A stretch of 64,000 nt of DNA from Klebsiella michiganensis. Lineage in GTDB: Bacteria > Pseudomonadota > Gammaproteobacteria > Enterobacterales > Enterobacteriaceae. The number at the start of each line of letters is the position of its first letter. Position 1 is the stretch's first letter. Positions 41,313 to 50,777 of this stretch are shown piece by piece. Location: contig CP011077.1 of NCBI GenBank assembly GCA_000963575.1, positions 124,001 through 188,000 on the forward strand. The letters run 5' to 3'. The notes under the pieces are model-generated. The model ran no database searches and had not been told where the DNA came from. It worked only from the letters and a program-made list of their open reading frames with translations. The translations under genes were made by a program, and so were the position numbers.

Positions 41313-43742
41313 TTAAGAAACCGCGTCCTGGGACGCTGAGCTCTCAATCGTCAGGCGTACATCCGAGGTCACAAGATCGGCCAGCATCTGGTAAACCTTG
41401 ATGGTTTCGGTTGCGTCCGCGTCGCCGGTATCGCTGATGTAGCCTTCATCGCGCAGGGTAAGCACCAGCGAGGTAAAGACCGCTTTATCAAAGAATTCCG
41501 GGGCGTTAATGCCGTGCAGAACGGACAGGCGCTGCGCCACGGTGCGGCTTTCGCGTTCCAGCGTCCCGCGGTTGATAGACGGGGTGGCGCTCAACTGCCA
41601 GAAGGTGATGGCATAACGCTGAATTGTCTCGCGTACGCCCGCCGCCAGAAGCTGCAGAGTACGAGAGCGGTTAGGGTTGATCTGCACCTCATCACCGGCA
41701 ACCATCACCAGACCCTGGCGCTCCATCTCGGCGATCAGCGCGTCAATTTCTCTGCCCAGCTCGCTCTTTTCCCAACGCAGGAACAGCTCGGCTTTCAGCA
41801 TCGGATAAACCACCTCTATCTGGCGCAGCAGTTCCGCGCGTGAGATGTGGCGATGCTGAGTGATGATGGACGCCATCAGCGACGGCAACACCAGCATGTG
41901 CATGATGTTGTTGCGGTAATAGGTCATCAACACGGCCTGTTCGCGTGGCAGAATGATGATGTCGCCGATGGTGTCTTTCTCCACCTCGAACTTGTTCATC
42001 TGCAGCGCGTGGTCGATCAGCGCATCGGCGGAAACCGTTGGTGCGGTGGCATCCGGAGAATACGGCACGTTACGCAGCAGGTTCAGGTAGCAGTCGAGCT
42101 GTTCAGTGAGCTGCTCACGGGTCAGCGAGCGCTGGCGTGAAGCAAGCAGCGCGGTACAGCACAGGTTCATGGCGTTAGCTGCCCCTGCGTTGTTGATGCG
42201 CACCATCAGGGAGGCTGCGATATCGTTCACCGTTGGCGTCAGCCATGCCGGGCGAATCGACTCGATAGGATCGATAGAATCCTTCCATTCCGGCACATGC
42301 TGGTTCAGGTAGGTCATCAGCGGCAGCGGTTCGCCGAAGTTGACGTAACCCTGACCTAGGTTACGCAGCTTACTCAGGCCGCGCACCATCTGCATGAAGC
42401 TCTCTTTTTCCTTGGTCGCCCCGCGCAGCTCTTTCGCGTAGGTACCCACTTCCATGACGTGCTCGTAGCCGATGTAAATTGGCACCAGAGTAATCGGACG
42501 AGTACCGCCGCGCAGCATCGCCTGAATCGTCATCGACAGCGTGCCGGTCTTCGGATCGAGCAGGCGACCGGTGCGGGAACGGCCACCCTCGACAAAGTAT
42601 TCAACGGAATAGCCGCGGCTGAACAGTTCGCCGAGGTATTCGCGGAACACCGTGGAGTAAAGCTTGTTGCCCTTGAAAGTACGGCGAATAAAGAACGCGC
42701 CCAGGCGGCGGAAAATCGGGCCGGCCGGCCAGAAGTTCAGGTTGATCCCGGCGGCGATGTGCGGCGGAACCAGCCCCTGGTGATAAAGCACGTAGGAGAG
42801 CAGCAGGTAATCCATGTGGCTGCGGTGGCAGGGCACATAGACAATTTCATGGCCGTCATGCGCAAGCTGGCGCACGCGTTCGGCGTTGTGCACGTTAATG
42901 CCCTGATAGAGGCGGTTCCAGGTTAACCCTAAAACGCGGTCCGTCAGACGCACGGCTTCGTAGGAGAAGTTGGCGGCAATCTCTTCCATCAGTGCGACGG
43001 CATTTTGCTGCGCTTTCTCATGGGATATTTTCTTACTGCGGGCTTCATCTTCTACCGCACGGGCAATTGCTTTTGATGCCAGCAGCTTGTTGAAGAGATC
43101 CTGGCGAACCGGCAAGCGAGGGCCAACGGCGGCAAGGCGCTGACGAGCAAAGTGGGTGCGCGCCACGCGAGCCAGCTTTTGGGCGATAATTTTGTCCGTG
43201 CCGTGTTCGGTTGCCATGCGGCGAAGCGAAACCGGCGGCGAGAAGCGCACGAAGCTATCGCGGCCCAGCCACGAAACCGCAAAGAATTTTTGGATGCCGT
43301 TCAACGTCCGTAAAGGTGGGTTGATTTCCCCTTTTTCGCGCCCTGGAGAGCGGCCGAACATCACGGAAACCGGGACCATCTGTACATCGAGATCGGGATT
43401 GCTGCGGTGCAGATCCAGATAATCGTGGAACAGTTTTACCGACTCTTCTTTTGGCGTGTAATAGGTAAAGACGCGCGGCCCGCCGTGGATAAACACGTAG
43501 CGCGGCAGCAGTACGCCGTCAATTTCCAGAGGTTCCAGCGGGTCGGGCAGGTCGTGATCCAGGCATTGGGCACGCAGCGTCAGTAAGTCTGCCTTAGAAT
43601 TGTAGGGCAGGACGTACATAATGGGGCGTGAAGGGTCCAGACCGAGTTCGGTTTGCGGATCCGCCGGGATAGACTTGCTCTTTACCAGAACACTTAATGG
43701 TAAATTCAGTAATTTGTAGTAAATTCTTGGCCAGCCTGACAT
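41313..43742 (-). CDS. plsB: Glycerol-3-phosphate 1-O-acyltransferase
   Basis: First step of phospholipid synthesis at the inner membrane, acylating glycerol 3-phosphate at position 1. 809 residues against 807 in E. coli. The acyltransferase motifs are present: HRSHMDYLLLSY (HX4D, near residue 306), GPIFRRLGAFFIRR, VEYFVEGGRSRTGR and ITLVPIYIGYE. The C-terminal 150 residues are the most variable. Divergent from dgkA. Confidence 0.98.
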   Translation of the reverse strand: MSGWPRIYYKLLNLPLSVLVKSKSIPADPQTELGLDPSRPIMYVLPYNSKADLLTLRAQCLDHDLPDPLEPLEIDGVLLPRYVFIHGGPRVFTYYTPKEESVKLFHDYLDLHRSNPDLDVQMVPVSVMFGRSPGREKGEINPPLRTLNGIQKFFAVSWLGRDSFVRFSPPVSLRRMATEHGTDKIIAQKLARVARTHFARQRLAAVGPRLPVRQDLFNKLLASKAIARAVEDEARSKKISHEKAQQNAVALMEEIAANFSYEAVRLTDRVLGLTWNRLYQGINVHNAERVRQLAHDGHEIVYVPCHRSHMDYLLLSYVLYHQGLVPPHIAAGINLNFWPAGPIFRRLGAFFIRRTFKGNKLYSTVFREYLGELFSRGYSVEYFVEGGRSRTGRLLDPKTGTLSMTIQAMLRGGTRPITLVPIYIGYEHVMEVGTYAKELRGATKEKESFMQMVRGLSKLRNLGQGYVNFGEPLPLMTYLNQHVPEWKDSIDPIESIRPAWLTPTVNDIAASLMVRINNAGAANAMNLCCTALLASRQRSLTREQLTEQLDCYLNLLRNVPYSPDATAPTVSADALIDHALQMNKFEVEKDTIGDIIILPREQAVLMTYYRNNIMHMLVLPSLMASIITQHRHISRAELLRQIEVVYPMLKAELFLRWEKSELGREIDALIAEMERQGLVMVAGDEVQINPNRSRTLQLLAAGVRETIQRYAITFWQLSATPSINRGTLERESRTVAQRLSVLHGINAPEFFDKAVFTSLVLTLRDEGYISDTGDADATETIKVYQMLADLVTSDVRLTIESSASQDAVS

Positions 43743-43873
43743 AAATGATGTAAAGCCTCAGGTTAATAATGCAAATGCGCCGCAAGGATATCAGAAACTC
43801 TGGGGAATTTCTGTGGCGCTGCGATTTAGACTCAATGAGCATTGACGCTCAATCTATAAAAAGGTTTCCTTGA

Positions 43874-44242
43874 ATGGCGAATAATACCACCGGCATCACC
43901 CGCATTATTAAAGCTGCAGGCTACTCGTGGAAGGGGCTACGTGCCGCCTGGATCAACGAAGCCGCCTTTCGTCAGGAGGGCGTGGCTGCAGTTATCGCTA
44001 TCGCCATCGCCTGCTGGCTGAATGTGGACCCTATCACGCGTATTTTACTGATTGGCTCGGTTGTTTTGGTGATGATTGTCGAAATCCTCAACAGCGCCAT
44101 TGAAGCGCTGGTTGACCGTGTGGGCACCGAGTACCACGAGCTTTCGGGACGAGCTAAAGATATGGGGTCAGCCGCCGTACTGATTGCGATTATCCTTGCG
44201 GTCGCGACCTGGGCCACCTTGCTTTGGCCACATTTGCGATAA
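43874..44242 (+). CDS. dgkA: Diacylglycerol kinase
   Basis: 122-residue membrane enzyme with three transmembrane helices that phosphorylates diacylglycerol to phosphatidic acid. The active-site stretch EILNSAIEALVDRVG and the N-terminal amphipathic helix are conserved. Length equals E. coli DgkA. Confidence 0.97.
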   Translation: MANNTTGITRIIKAAGYSWKGLRAAWINEAAFRQEGVAAVIAIAIACWLNVDPITRILLIGSVVLVMIVEILNSAIEALVDRVGTEYHELSGRAKDMGSAAVLIAIILAVATWATLLWPHLR

Positions 44243-44306
44243 CCCTTCCAGAATAGTTTAAGTCGCTGGTTTTTTGCTTAATTTGTGGTTTCAAATTCGC
44301 CCGGGG

Positions 44307-44343
44307 CTGTATATACTCACAGCATAACTGTATAAACACCCAG
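44307..44343 (+). promoter_or_regulatory. Two LexA (SOS) boxes upstream of lexA
   Basis: CTGTATATACTCACAG (44307-44322) and CTGTATAAACACCCAG (44328-44343) both fit CTG-N10-CAG with the TATA-rich core. They stand 5 bp apart, just before lexA, as the paired boxes of E. coli lexA do. Autorepression is expected. Confidence 0.95.
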
Positions 44344-44351
44344 GGGGCGGA

Positions 44352-44960
44352 ATGAAAGCACTAACTACCAGGCAGCAAGAGGTGTTTGATCTCATTCGGG
44401 ATCATATCAACCAAACCGGCATGCCACCTACGCGCGCCGAGATTGCACAACGTCTGGGGTTCCGTTCTCCAAACGCCGCGGAAGAACACCTCAAAGCGCT
44501 GGCGCGCAAAGGTGTCATCGAGATTGTTTCTGGTGCATCCCGCGGTATTCGTCTGCTGGTTGAAGAAGAAAACGGCCTGCCGCTGGTGGGGCGCGTTGCC
44601 GCGGGCGAGCCGCTGCTGGCGCAGCAGCACATTGAAGGTCACTACCAGGTTGATCCATCGCTGTTCAAGCCGAATGCCGATTTCCTGCTGCGCGTAAGCG
44701 GCATGTCGATGAAAGATATCGGCATCATGGACGGTGATTTATTAGCGGTACACAAAACCCAGGACGTGCGTAACGGCCAGGTCGTTGTCGCGCGAATCGA
44801 TGATGAAGTAACCGTAAAACGCCTGAAAAAGCAGGGTAATACCGTGCATCTGCTGCCGGAAAACAGCGAATTTCAGCCGATTGTGGTCGATCTTCGTGAG
44901 CAGAACTTTAGCATTGAAGGCCTGGCCGTCGGGGTGATCCGCAACGGTGAATGGCTGTAA
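44352..44960 (+). CDS. lexA: SOS repressor LexA
   Basis: 202 residues. N-terminal winged helix (TTRQQEVFDLIRDHI to about residue 70), autocleavage site A84-G85 in VAAGEP, catalytic S119 in GMSMKD and K156 in TVKRLKK. All positions equal E. coli. It lies after two LexA boxes and upstream of dinF, which probably shares the transcript. Confidence 0.98.
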   Translation: MKALTTRQQEVFDLIRDHINQTGMPPTRAEIAQRLGFRSPNAAEEHLKALARKGVIEIVSGASRGIRLLVEEENGLPLVGRVAAGEPLLAQQHIEGHYQVDPSLFKPNADFLLRVSGMSMKDIGIMDGDLLAVHKTQDVRNGQVVVARIDDEVTVKRLKKQGNTVHLLPENSEFQPIVVDLREQNFSIEGLAVGVIRNGEWL

Positions 44961-45038
44961 CATCTCTTTCGGTGGTGCGGTAAATCTGCCGTGCCACCTG
45001 CATTAAACACCCCTCTATTTTCCCTCTGGATCATTCTC

Positions 45039-46372
45039 ATGCGATTCTTTTCGTCAACGGATGGTGCGCTGTGGCGTCTTGCGCTGCCGATGATTTTTTC
45101 CAATATCACCGTGCCGCTGCTGGGCCTGGTCGATACCGCAGTCATTGGCCATCTTGATAGCCCAACCTATCTTGGCGGGGTGGCTATCGGCGCCACGGCG
45201 ACCAGCTTCCTCTTTATGCTGCTGCTATTCCTGCGTATGAGCACCACCGGGTTAACGGCGCAGGCGTTTGGGGCGAACGACCCGCAGCGGCTGGCGCGGG
45301 CACTGGTTCAGCCCCTGATGCTGGCGCTGATAGCCGGGATCGCTATCGTGGTTCTGCGGTATCCACTGATTAACCTTGCGCTACACGTTGTTGGTGGCAA
45401 CGACGAGGTGCTGTATCAGGCAAGGCGGTTCCTTGAAATCCGTTGGCTTAGCGCCCCTGCATCGCTGGCTAACCTCGTGCTCCTGGGGTGGCTGCTTGGC
45501 GTTCAGTACGCGCGGGCGCCGGTGATCCTGTTGGTGGTTGGGAACCTGATTAACATCGTGCTCGACCTCTGGCTGGTGATGGGGCTGCACATGAACGTGC
45601 AGGGGGCCGCGCTGGCCACGGCGGTATCTGAATACGCCACGTTTATCATCGGCCTGCTGATGGTGCGTAAAGTTATGAAGCTGCGGGGCATCAGTTGGGC
45701 TCGCCTCAAAACGGCCTGGCAAGGGGATGTACGCAAGCTGCTGGCGCTCAACCGGGACATCATGCTGCGTTCGCTGCTGCTGCAAATTTGCTTTGCTTCT
45801 ATCACCATCTTCGGCGCTCGTCTCGGCAGCGAAATTGTAGCGGTCAACGCCGTGCTGATGACGCTGTTAACCTTCACCGCCTATGCCCTGGATGGCTTTG
45901 CTTACGCCGTGGAAGCCCATTCGGGCCAGGCTTATGGGGCGGGCAATCGTGGGCAATTGCTTGAGGTTTGGGGGCCGCGTGCAGGCAGGCGGGGCTGGTT
46001 GCGATAGCGTTTGCGGCTATTTATGCCTTTGCCGGGGAGCAAATCGTCGCGCTGCTTACCTCCCTGCCGGAGCTTCGTATTCTGGCAAATCATTACCTTG
46101 CCTGGCAGGTGATCTTGCCGGTCGTGGGCGTTTGGTGCTACCTGCTGGACGGTATGTTTATCGGCGCTACGCGAGGCACTGAGATGCGAAATAGCATGGC
46201 GGTTGCGGCATTGGGCTTTGGCGTGACGCTGCTTACGCTGCCGTTGCTTGGTAACCACGCCCTGTGGCTGTCGCTGGCGGTGTTTTTAGCTTTGCGTGGC
46301 CTGTCACTCGGGGTTATCTGGCGTCGACACTGGCGCAACAATACCTGGTTTGCCGCGCCGGGCGGGCATTGA
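45039..46372 (+). pseudogene. dinF: MATE family efflux protein DinF, frameshifted
   Basis: The first frame (45039-46007) encodes the N-terminal 310 residues of DinF up to GQLLEVW, then switches to a short non-homologous tail. The remainder (AACRQAGLVAIAF to the end WFAAPGGH) continues in the -1 frame to 46372. The break is at a G5 run, 45970-45974; one extra base there would restore a protein of about 444 residues, close to E. coli DinF. DinF is a twelve-helix multidrug/oxidative-stress exporter in the LexA regulon. Either a real loss, a slippage-prone tract, or a sequencing error in the homopolymer. Confidence 0.85.
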
Positions 46373-46519
46373 GTAGACTCCCCGCACTCCGTTAATCCAT
46401 CTTCTATCATGCTGATTTCTCGTTTTTAAAATGAGGCGTCAGCATGCCGTCGTTTTTAAAAATGGTTAAAGATTCTGAGTTTTAAATGTAACCCAGAATC
46501 CTTGGCTACAATTATCTCT

Positions 46520-46575
46520 ACATCCAGCAGACAGTGGATGTTTTCCGGCAAGACTGCATCCTGCAGTCAGGATGC
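46520..46575 (+). promoter_or_regulatory. Twin hairpins in the yjbJ leader
   Basis: ACATCCA-n8-TGGATGT (46520-46541) and GCATCCTG-cagt-CAGGATGC (46556-46575) are perfect inverted repeats 14 bp apart, just upstream of yjbJ. They could be RNA hairpins in the 5' leader or a pair of operator sites; the half-sites share CATCC. Confidence 0.5.
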
Positions 46576-46607
46576 AAAAACCGAAACCGAACGATGAGGA
46601 GATGACT

Positions 46608-46817
46608 ATGAATAAGGACGAAATCGGCGGTAACTGGAAGCAGTTCAAAGGTACTATCAAAGAGAAATGGGGTAAGCTGACCGATGACGATATGACCGTC
46701 ATCGAAGGCAAGCGCGATCAGCTGGTGGGTAAAATCCAGGAGCGCTACGGCTACGCCAGAGACCAGGCAGAGAAAGAGGTGAAGGACTGGGAGTCAGGTA
46801 ACAAATATCGCTGGTAA
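46608..46817 (+). CDS. yjbJ: CsbD family stress protein YjbJ
   Basis: 69-residue, highly charged CsbD-family protein (MNKDEIGGNWKQFKGTIKEKWGKLTDDD...), near-identical to E. coli YjbJ. Members are abundant, general-stress-induced and of unknown function. ATG 46608 follows GAGGAGATGACT. Upstream in-frame codons give an unrelated extension across the hairpins and were not used. Confidence 0.95.
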   Translation: MNKDEIGGNWKQFKGTIKEKWGKLTDDDMTVIEGKRDQLVGKIQERYGYARDQAEKEVKDWESGNKYRW

Positions 46818-46888
46818 CCTCCGCCCCCCTCACATGTGCTAATCAGTAAGACCAATCCTGCCCGGGTACAAGGACGTACCACTCCCTC

Positions 46889-47401
46889 TTAACGCTTTTT
46901 CTTCGGCTGCACTGAATGATCGTGATCGCAGGCGCCGGGGTGGCGACAAGCTTCAACTTCCGAGCAATCAGCGCACAATCCGTGGGCCTCAATTACGTTG
47001 TGGCGCAGGGCAAACCCCATTTTTGACGCCAGCTTTTGCATAATATCTTCCACACCCTGAGCGGCTTGCTCTTTCACAGCGCCGCATCTGTCACAGATAA
47101 ACATGGCGGAAGAGTGGGTGGGATGGTCGATAAAATTGCACAGTACGTAGCTGTTGTTGGATTCCACGCGATGCACAAAACCCTGCTCAAGCAGAAAGTC
47201 CAGCGCACGGTAAACGGTAGGAGGCTTAGCCTGTGGCTCGCTGACGCGCAAGAGATCGAGCAGGTCATAGGCGCTTATGGCGCCGGTTTGCTCGGCCATC
47301 AGGCGCAAAACCTCAAGGCGCTGTGGCGTCAGGCGTACATTGCGTTGCAGGCAGAGCTTTTCAGCCTGAGCTAACACGTTTTGCGAAGTTATGGTGTCCA
47401 T
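46889..47401 (-). CDS. zur: Zinc uptake transcriptional repressor Zur
   Basis: Fur-family repressor of about 170 residues. Winged-helix N-terminal domain (RNVRLTPQRLEVLRLMAEQ, PPTVYRALDFLLEQGFVH) and structural zinc site CDRCGAVKEQ with a second cysteine pair CADCSEVEAC, ending in a histidine/lysine tail. I start at the methionine of MDTITSQNVLAQAEK, which aligns with E. coli. Represses zinc uptake genes when zinc is sufficient. Divergent from the cupin gene. Confidence 0.95.
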   Translation of the reverse strand: MDTITSQNVLAQAEKLCLQRNVRLTPQRLEVLRLMAEQTGAISAYDLLDLLRVSEPQAKPPTVYRALDFLLEQGFVHRVESNNSYVLCNFIDHPTHSSAMFICDRCGAVKEQAAQGVEDIMQKLASKMGFALRHNVIEAHGLCADCSEVEACRHPGACDHDHSVQPKKKR

Positions 47402-47496
47402 CAGCCTCTCCCGGTCATTGACGCAATACTTTACCATAAGGCGTATAAAACGCCGAATCCTGGTACATAATGACCCTATCTACCCAGGAGGAAGTG

Positions 47497-48000
47497 ATGC
47501 AAAAACCCGATTGTATTCGTCACTGGCGTGAGCTGGAAGGTGAGGATGACTCAACGTATCCGGACAGCGCGGAGCTGTTTTCTATTGGCGCTCCTCTGGC
47601 CCGTCATTTAGGTTTAACTCGCCTTGGTATCCACCACGAGCGCATTCCCCCTGGCCGCAGAACCTCTTATCCCCACGCGGAGAGCAGCGAAGAAGAGTTT
47701 GCCTATGTTCTCGAAGGGCATCCTGAAGTGTGGATCAATGGTCATCTCTGGGCGCTTGAGCCCGGCGATAGCGTGGGATTCCCTGCCGGGACCGGCATTT
47801 GCCATACCTTTATTAATAATACCGAACAGGATGTGCGGTTATTAGTCATTGGTGAAGCAAATAAAGCTGAAAATAAAATTTATTACCCGCTAAATCAGTC
47901 TTACGCCATGCAGCGTAAGGATCGCTGGATAGATCATCCCCCTCAATTCTTTGGTCCGCATAACGGCCTGCCTTCACGAAAGCCCAAGGGTAAACTATAA
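47497..48000 (+). CDS. Cupin domain-containing protein
   Basis: 167-residue single-domain cupin. The two motifs are recognisable: RRTSYPHAESSEEEFAYVLEGHPEVWING (motif 1) and GDSVGFPAGTGICHTFINNT (motif 2). ATG 47497 has a strong AGGAGG five bases upstream; an earlier ATG at 47470 lacks one. The substrate is unknown, and not all canonical metal ligands are present (histidine in motif 1 and 2 only). It lies next to zur where E. coli has yjbL/yjbM; a link to zinc is only suggested by position. Confidence 0.85.
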   Translation: MQKPDCIRHWRELEGEDDSTYPDSAELFSIGAPLARHLGLTRLGIHHERIPPGRRTSYPHAESSEEEFAYVLEGHPEVWINGHLWALEPGDSVGFPAGTGICHTFINNTEQDVRLLVIGEANKAENKIYYPLNQSYAMQRKDRWIDHPPQFFGPHNGLPSRKPKGKL

Positions 48001-48171
48001 ATTAATTAGCAAGGAAACGATGAGACGCTAACCCTAAGGATATATTTGGGATCCCGATGGTTCAAATATCCATCTTTTTATCGCGCTATTCACAGCAATA
48101 GTCTGCCTCTGTTCAGTCATAACTGTCAGGGGCGAATTACTTCATCTGACAATCAGACAGGCGTGCTGTGA

Positions 48172-49479
48172 ATGAATAAAATAAAATCTTCGGTGGCGAC
48201 ACTCGCCGCAACGTTATTTATTGCCCATCAGGCCGGGGCAGCAGGGACCTGGTCCGAAGCGCGAAACGATGCGATGGGGGGAACAGGTGTTGCTTCTGCT
48301 AATTATGGCAGCGGTGTATTAATCAACCCGGCGCTATTAGCTCGTGCCCAACCAGATGCCGATATTACCGTTATTCTGCCTTCCATCGGGGCGCAAATTA
48401 CGGATAAAGACAATCTCCAGGACCGCATTGATGATATCAGCGACAAAGTTGATAACTATAAACAGGCCATTGGGTCGTTAACGCCGCGAGATATTCTTTT
48501 AAATCCGAACGGTACGTTAAATCAGTTTCGCAGCGCAGCCGGAGATTTAGCCGGTGAACTTGAAGATTTGCGAGGCGAAACGGCGAATGCCAAAGCTGCC
48601 GCGGGTATTGCGGTCAGCATTCCAAATGACACTCTTTCCGTTGCTTTCGTCACGAAGGCTTACGCGCGGGCAAAAGTCAGCTCCTCTATCGACCAAAATG
48701 ATATCAATTATCTACGCAGTATTCAGAACTCCAGCGCGGTAGCGGGAAGCGTGGCGATTGATGCGGCGTTAAATGGCTCCGACCAGATCACCCGTAACCT
48801 GAATTCGACCGCTTCCGGCCGCGCGGCCATCGTTTCTGATTACGGTATTGCCCTGGCCCACAGGTTCGATATTGGTGGCGTGCCGGTTTCCGTTGGCGTC
48901 ACACCGAAACTGCAGAAAACCTGGCTCTATAACTACACAACGTCCATTTACGACTATCGCAGCGGCGACTGGAAGAACAGCCAGTACCGCAACGATGACA
49001 CCGGATTTAACCTTGATGCCGGCGTGGCGGCCGATTTTGGCGACAACTGGACGGTTGGCCTGAGCGGCCAGAACCTGGTGTCCCGGGATATCGACACGAA
49101 AGATATTCGCATTACTAACGGGCGTACCGGCGAAGTTCGCAACTACAAAGATACTTATCAAATCAGCCCGCTGGTGACCGCCGGCGTAGCCTGGCATAAC
49201 GAACTGGTGACGTTGAGCGCTGACGGTGACTTGACCGAAACCAAAGGCTTTAAAAGCGAGGCCAATTCCCAGTACGTGGGTGTCGGTGCTGAGGTGAGAC
49301 CGCTTTCCTGGCTGGCGCTGCGTGCCGGCTACCGTGCGGATGTGAAAAGCAATGACAGCAACGTCTTTACCGGTGGGGTAGGGTTCGCGGCCGGCAAGCA
49401 CGTTAATATCGATTTGATGGGCCTGTACGGCGAGGACCAAACCTGGGGCGCAGGGGCGCAGCTGAGCGTGGCCTTCTGA
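48172..49479 (+). CDS. TraF-like (conjugal transfer TraF family) outer-membrane beta-barrel protein
   Basis: 435 residues with a signal peptide (cleavage near ...HQAGAAG, residue 24). The start of the mature protein, ARNDAMGGTGVASANYGSGVLINPALLA, is typical of FadL-like barrels and of the chromosomal proteins annotated as TraF family; alternating beta pattern fills the C-terminal half and it ends in a terminal phenylalanine (LSVAF), the barrel-assembly signal. Coiled region at about 85-150. No conjugation genes are nearby, so a transfer role is unlikely. The ribosome-binding site is weak. Function unknown. Confidence 0.8.
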   Translation: MNKIKSSVATLAATLFIAHQAGAAGTWSEARNDAMGGTGVASANYGSGVLINPALLARAQPDADITVILPSIGAQITDKDNLQDRIDDISDKVDNYKQAIGSLTPRDILLNPNGTLNQFRSAAGDLAGELEDLRGETANAKAAAGIAVSIPNDTLSVAFVTKAYARAKVSSSIDQNDINYLRSIQNSSAVAGSVAIDAALNGSDQITRNLNSTASGRAAIVSDYGIALAHRFDIGGVPVSVGVTPKLQKTWLYNYTTSIYDYRSGDWKNSQYRNDDTGFNLDAGVAADFGDNWTVGLSGQNLVSRDIDTKDIRITNGRTGEVRNYKDTYQISPLVTAGVAWHNELVTLSADGDLTETKGFKSEANSQYVGVGAEVRPLSWLALRAGYRADVKSNDSNVFTGGVGFAAGKHVNIDLMGLYGEDQTWGAGAQLSVAF

Positions 49480-49564
49480 TACTGAATGCCGGGGCAGCCT
49501 GATGCCCCGGCGCTGCTTTATGCTATAGTAGCGACCCTTTTTTAATCGTAGCCTGCGTAAACGT

Positions 49565-50569
49565 ATGTCCTCACAAAGCAACCAGACTCCTTTCCAGCCG
49601 CACCGTTTCTCCATTGCGCCGATGCTCGACTGGACCGATCGCCACTGCCGCTATTTCCTGCGTCAGCTGTCCCGCCACACGCTGCTGTACACCGAAATGG
49701 TGACCACCGGGGCGATCATCCACGGTAAAGGGGACTATCTGGCCTATAGCGAAGAAGAACATCCGATTGCGCTGCAGCTGGGCGGCAGCGACCCGCAGGC
49801 GCTGGCGCATTGTGCGAAACTTGCCGAAGCGCGCGGCTACGATGAAATTAACCTGAACGTGGGCTGCCCTTCTGACCGGGTGCAGAACGGGCGCTTTGGT
49901 GCCTGCCTGATGGGTGAGGCGCAGCTCGTTGCCGATTGTATTAAAGCGATGCGCGACGTGGTTTCTATCCCGGTGACTGTAAAAACCCGCATCGGCATAG
50001 ACGACCAGGACAGCTACGAATTTCTCTGCGATTTCATTGGCACGGTGGCAGGCAAGGGTGAATGCGAGATGTTCATCATCCACGCGCGTAAAGCCTGGCT
50101 CTCTGGCCTGAGCCCGAAAGAAAACCGTGAAATTCCGCCGCTGGATTACCCGCGCGTTTATCAGCTCAAGCGTGATTTCCCGCAGCTGACCATGGCGATT
50201 AACGGCGGTATCAAGACGCTGGCAGAAGCACAAACGCACCTCCAGCATCTGGATGGCGTGATGGTCGGGCGTGAGGCTTACCAAAACCCAGGCTTGCTGA
50301 CGACGGTCGATCGCGAAATTTTCGGGGCTGACGTCGTGGACAGCGATCCTGTAGCCGTGGTGCGGGCGATGTATCCGTATATTGAACGTGAACTGGCAAA
50401 CGGCACCTACCTTGGCCATGTGACTCGCCACATGCTTGGCCTGTTCCAGGGAATTCCGGGCGCGCGTCAGTGGCGCCGTTACTTAAGCGAGAACGCGCAT
50501 AAAGCCGGGGCGGGCATTGAAGTCGTTGAGCACGCGCTGTCTTTGGTCGCCGATAAACGTCAGCTTTAG
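49565..50569 (+). CDS. dusA: tRNA-dihydrouridine(20/20a) synthase DusA
   Basis: FMN- and NADPH-dependent enzyme that reduces uridine 20/20a in tRNA D-loops. 334 residues; the catalytic cysteine lies in NLNVGCPSDRVQNG (near residue 98), and FSIAPMLDWTDRHCRYFLR and MAINGGIKT form the barrel's flavin sites. The ATG at 49565 gives a shorter, different N-terminus than E. coli before the first conserved residues. No pspG gene follows, unlike E. coli. Confidence 0.96.
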   Translation: MSSQSNQTPFQPHRFSIAPMLDWTDRHCRYFLRQLSRHTLLYTEMVTTGAIIHGKGDYLAYSEEEHPIALQLGGSDPQALAHCAKLAEARGYDEINLNVGCPSDRVQNGRFGACLMGEAQLVADCIKAMRDVVSIPVTVKTRIGIDDQDSYEFLCDFIGTVAGKGECEMFIIHARKAWLSGLSPKENREIPPLDYPRVYQLKRDFPQLTMAINGGIKTLAEAQTHLQHLDGVMVGREAYQNPGLLTTVDREIFGADVVDSDPVAVVRAMYPYIERELANGTYLGHVTRHMLGLFQGIPGARQWRRYLSENAHKAGAGIEVVEHALSLVADKRQL

Positions 50570-50730
50570 TCGTAAACGTATCGGGATAATTCAGGTATTG
50601 CGGAGCCGATCACAAGCCTGAACTTAATCCCGCGGGCGTCATTTCTTTTACTTATTAAATCTGCGACTATCCTTCGGCAGTAACAAGAATTCATCGCGCT
50701 GTACCCTACATACAGCACGAACAAAAAAGA

Positions 50731-50762
50731 AAGGGCTTCCTCCGGGAAGCCCTAATTCTTTC
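50731..50762 (-). terminator. qorA terminator
   Basis: AGGGCTTCC-tcc-GGGAAGCCCT; on the minus strand it is followed by TTCTTTTTTG, ending the leftward qorA transcript. Confidence 0.88.
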
Positions 50763-50777
50763 CAGATTTTGAGATAG

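Noticed and set aside
48145..48157. TCTGA-caa-TCAGA palindrome upstream of the TraF-like gene
   Set aside because: Only 5-bp arms; expected by chance at this length.
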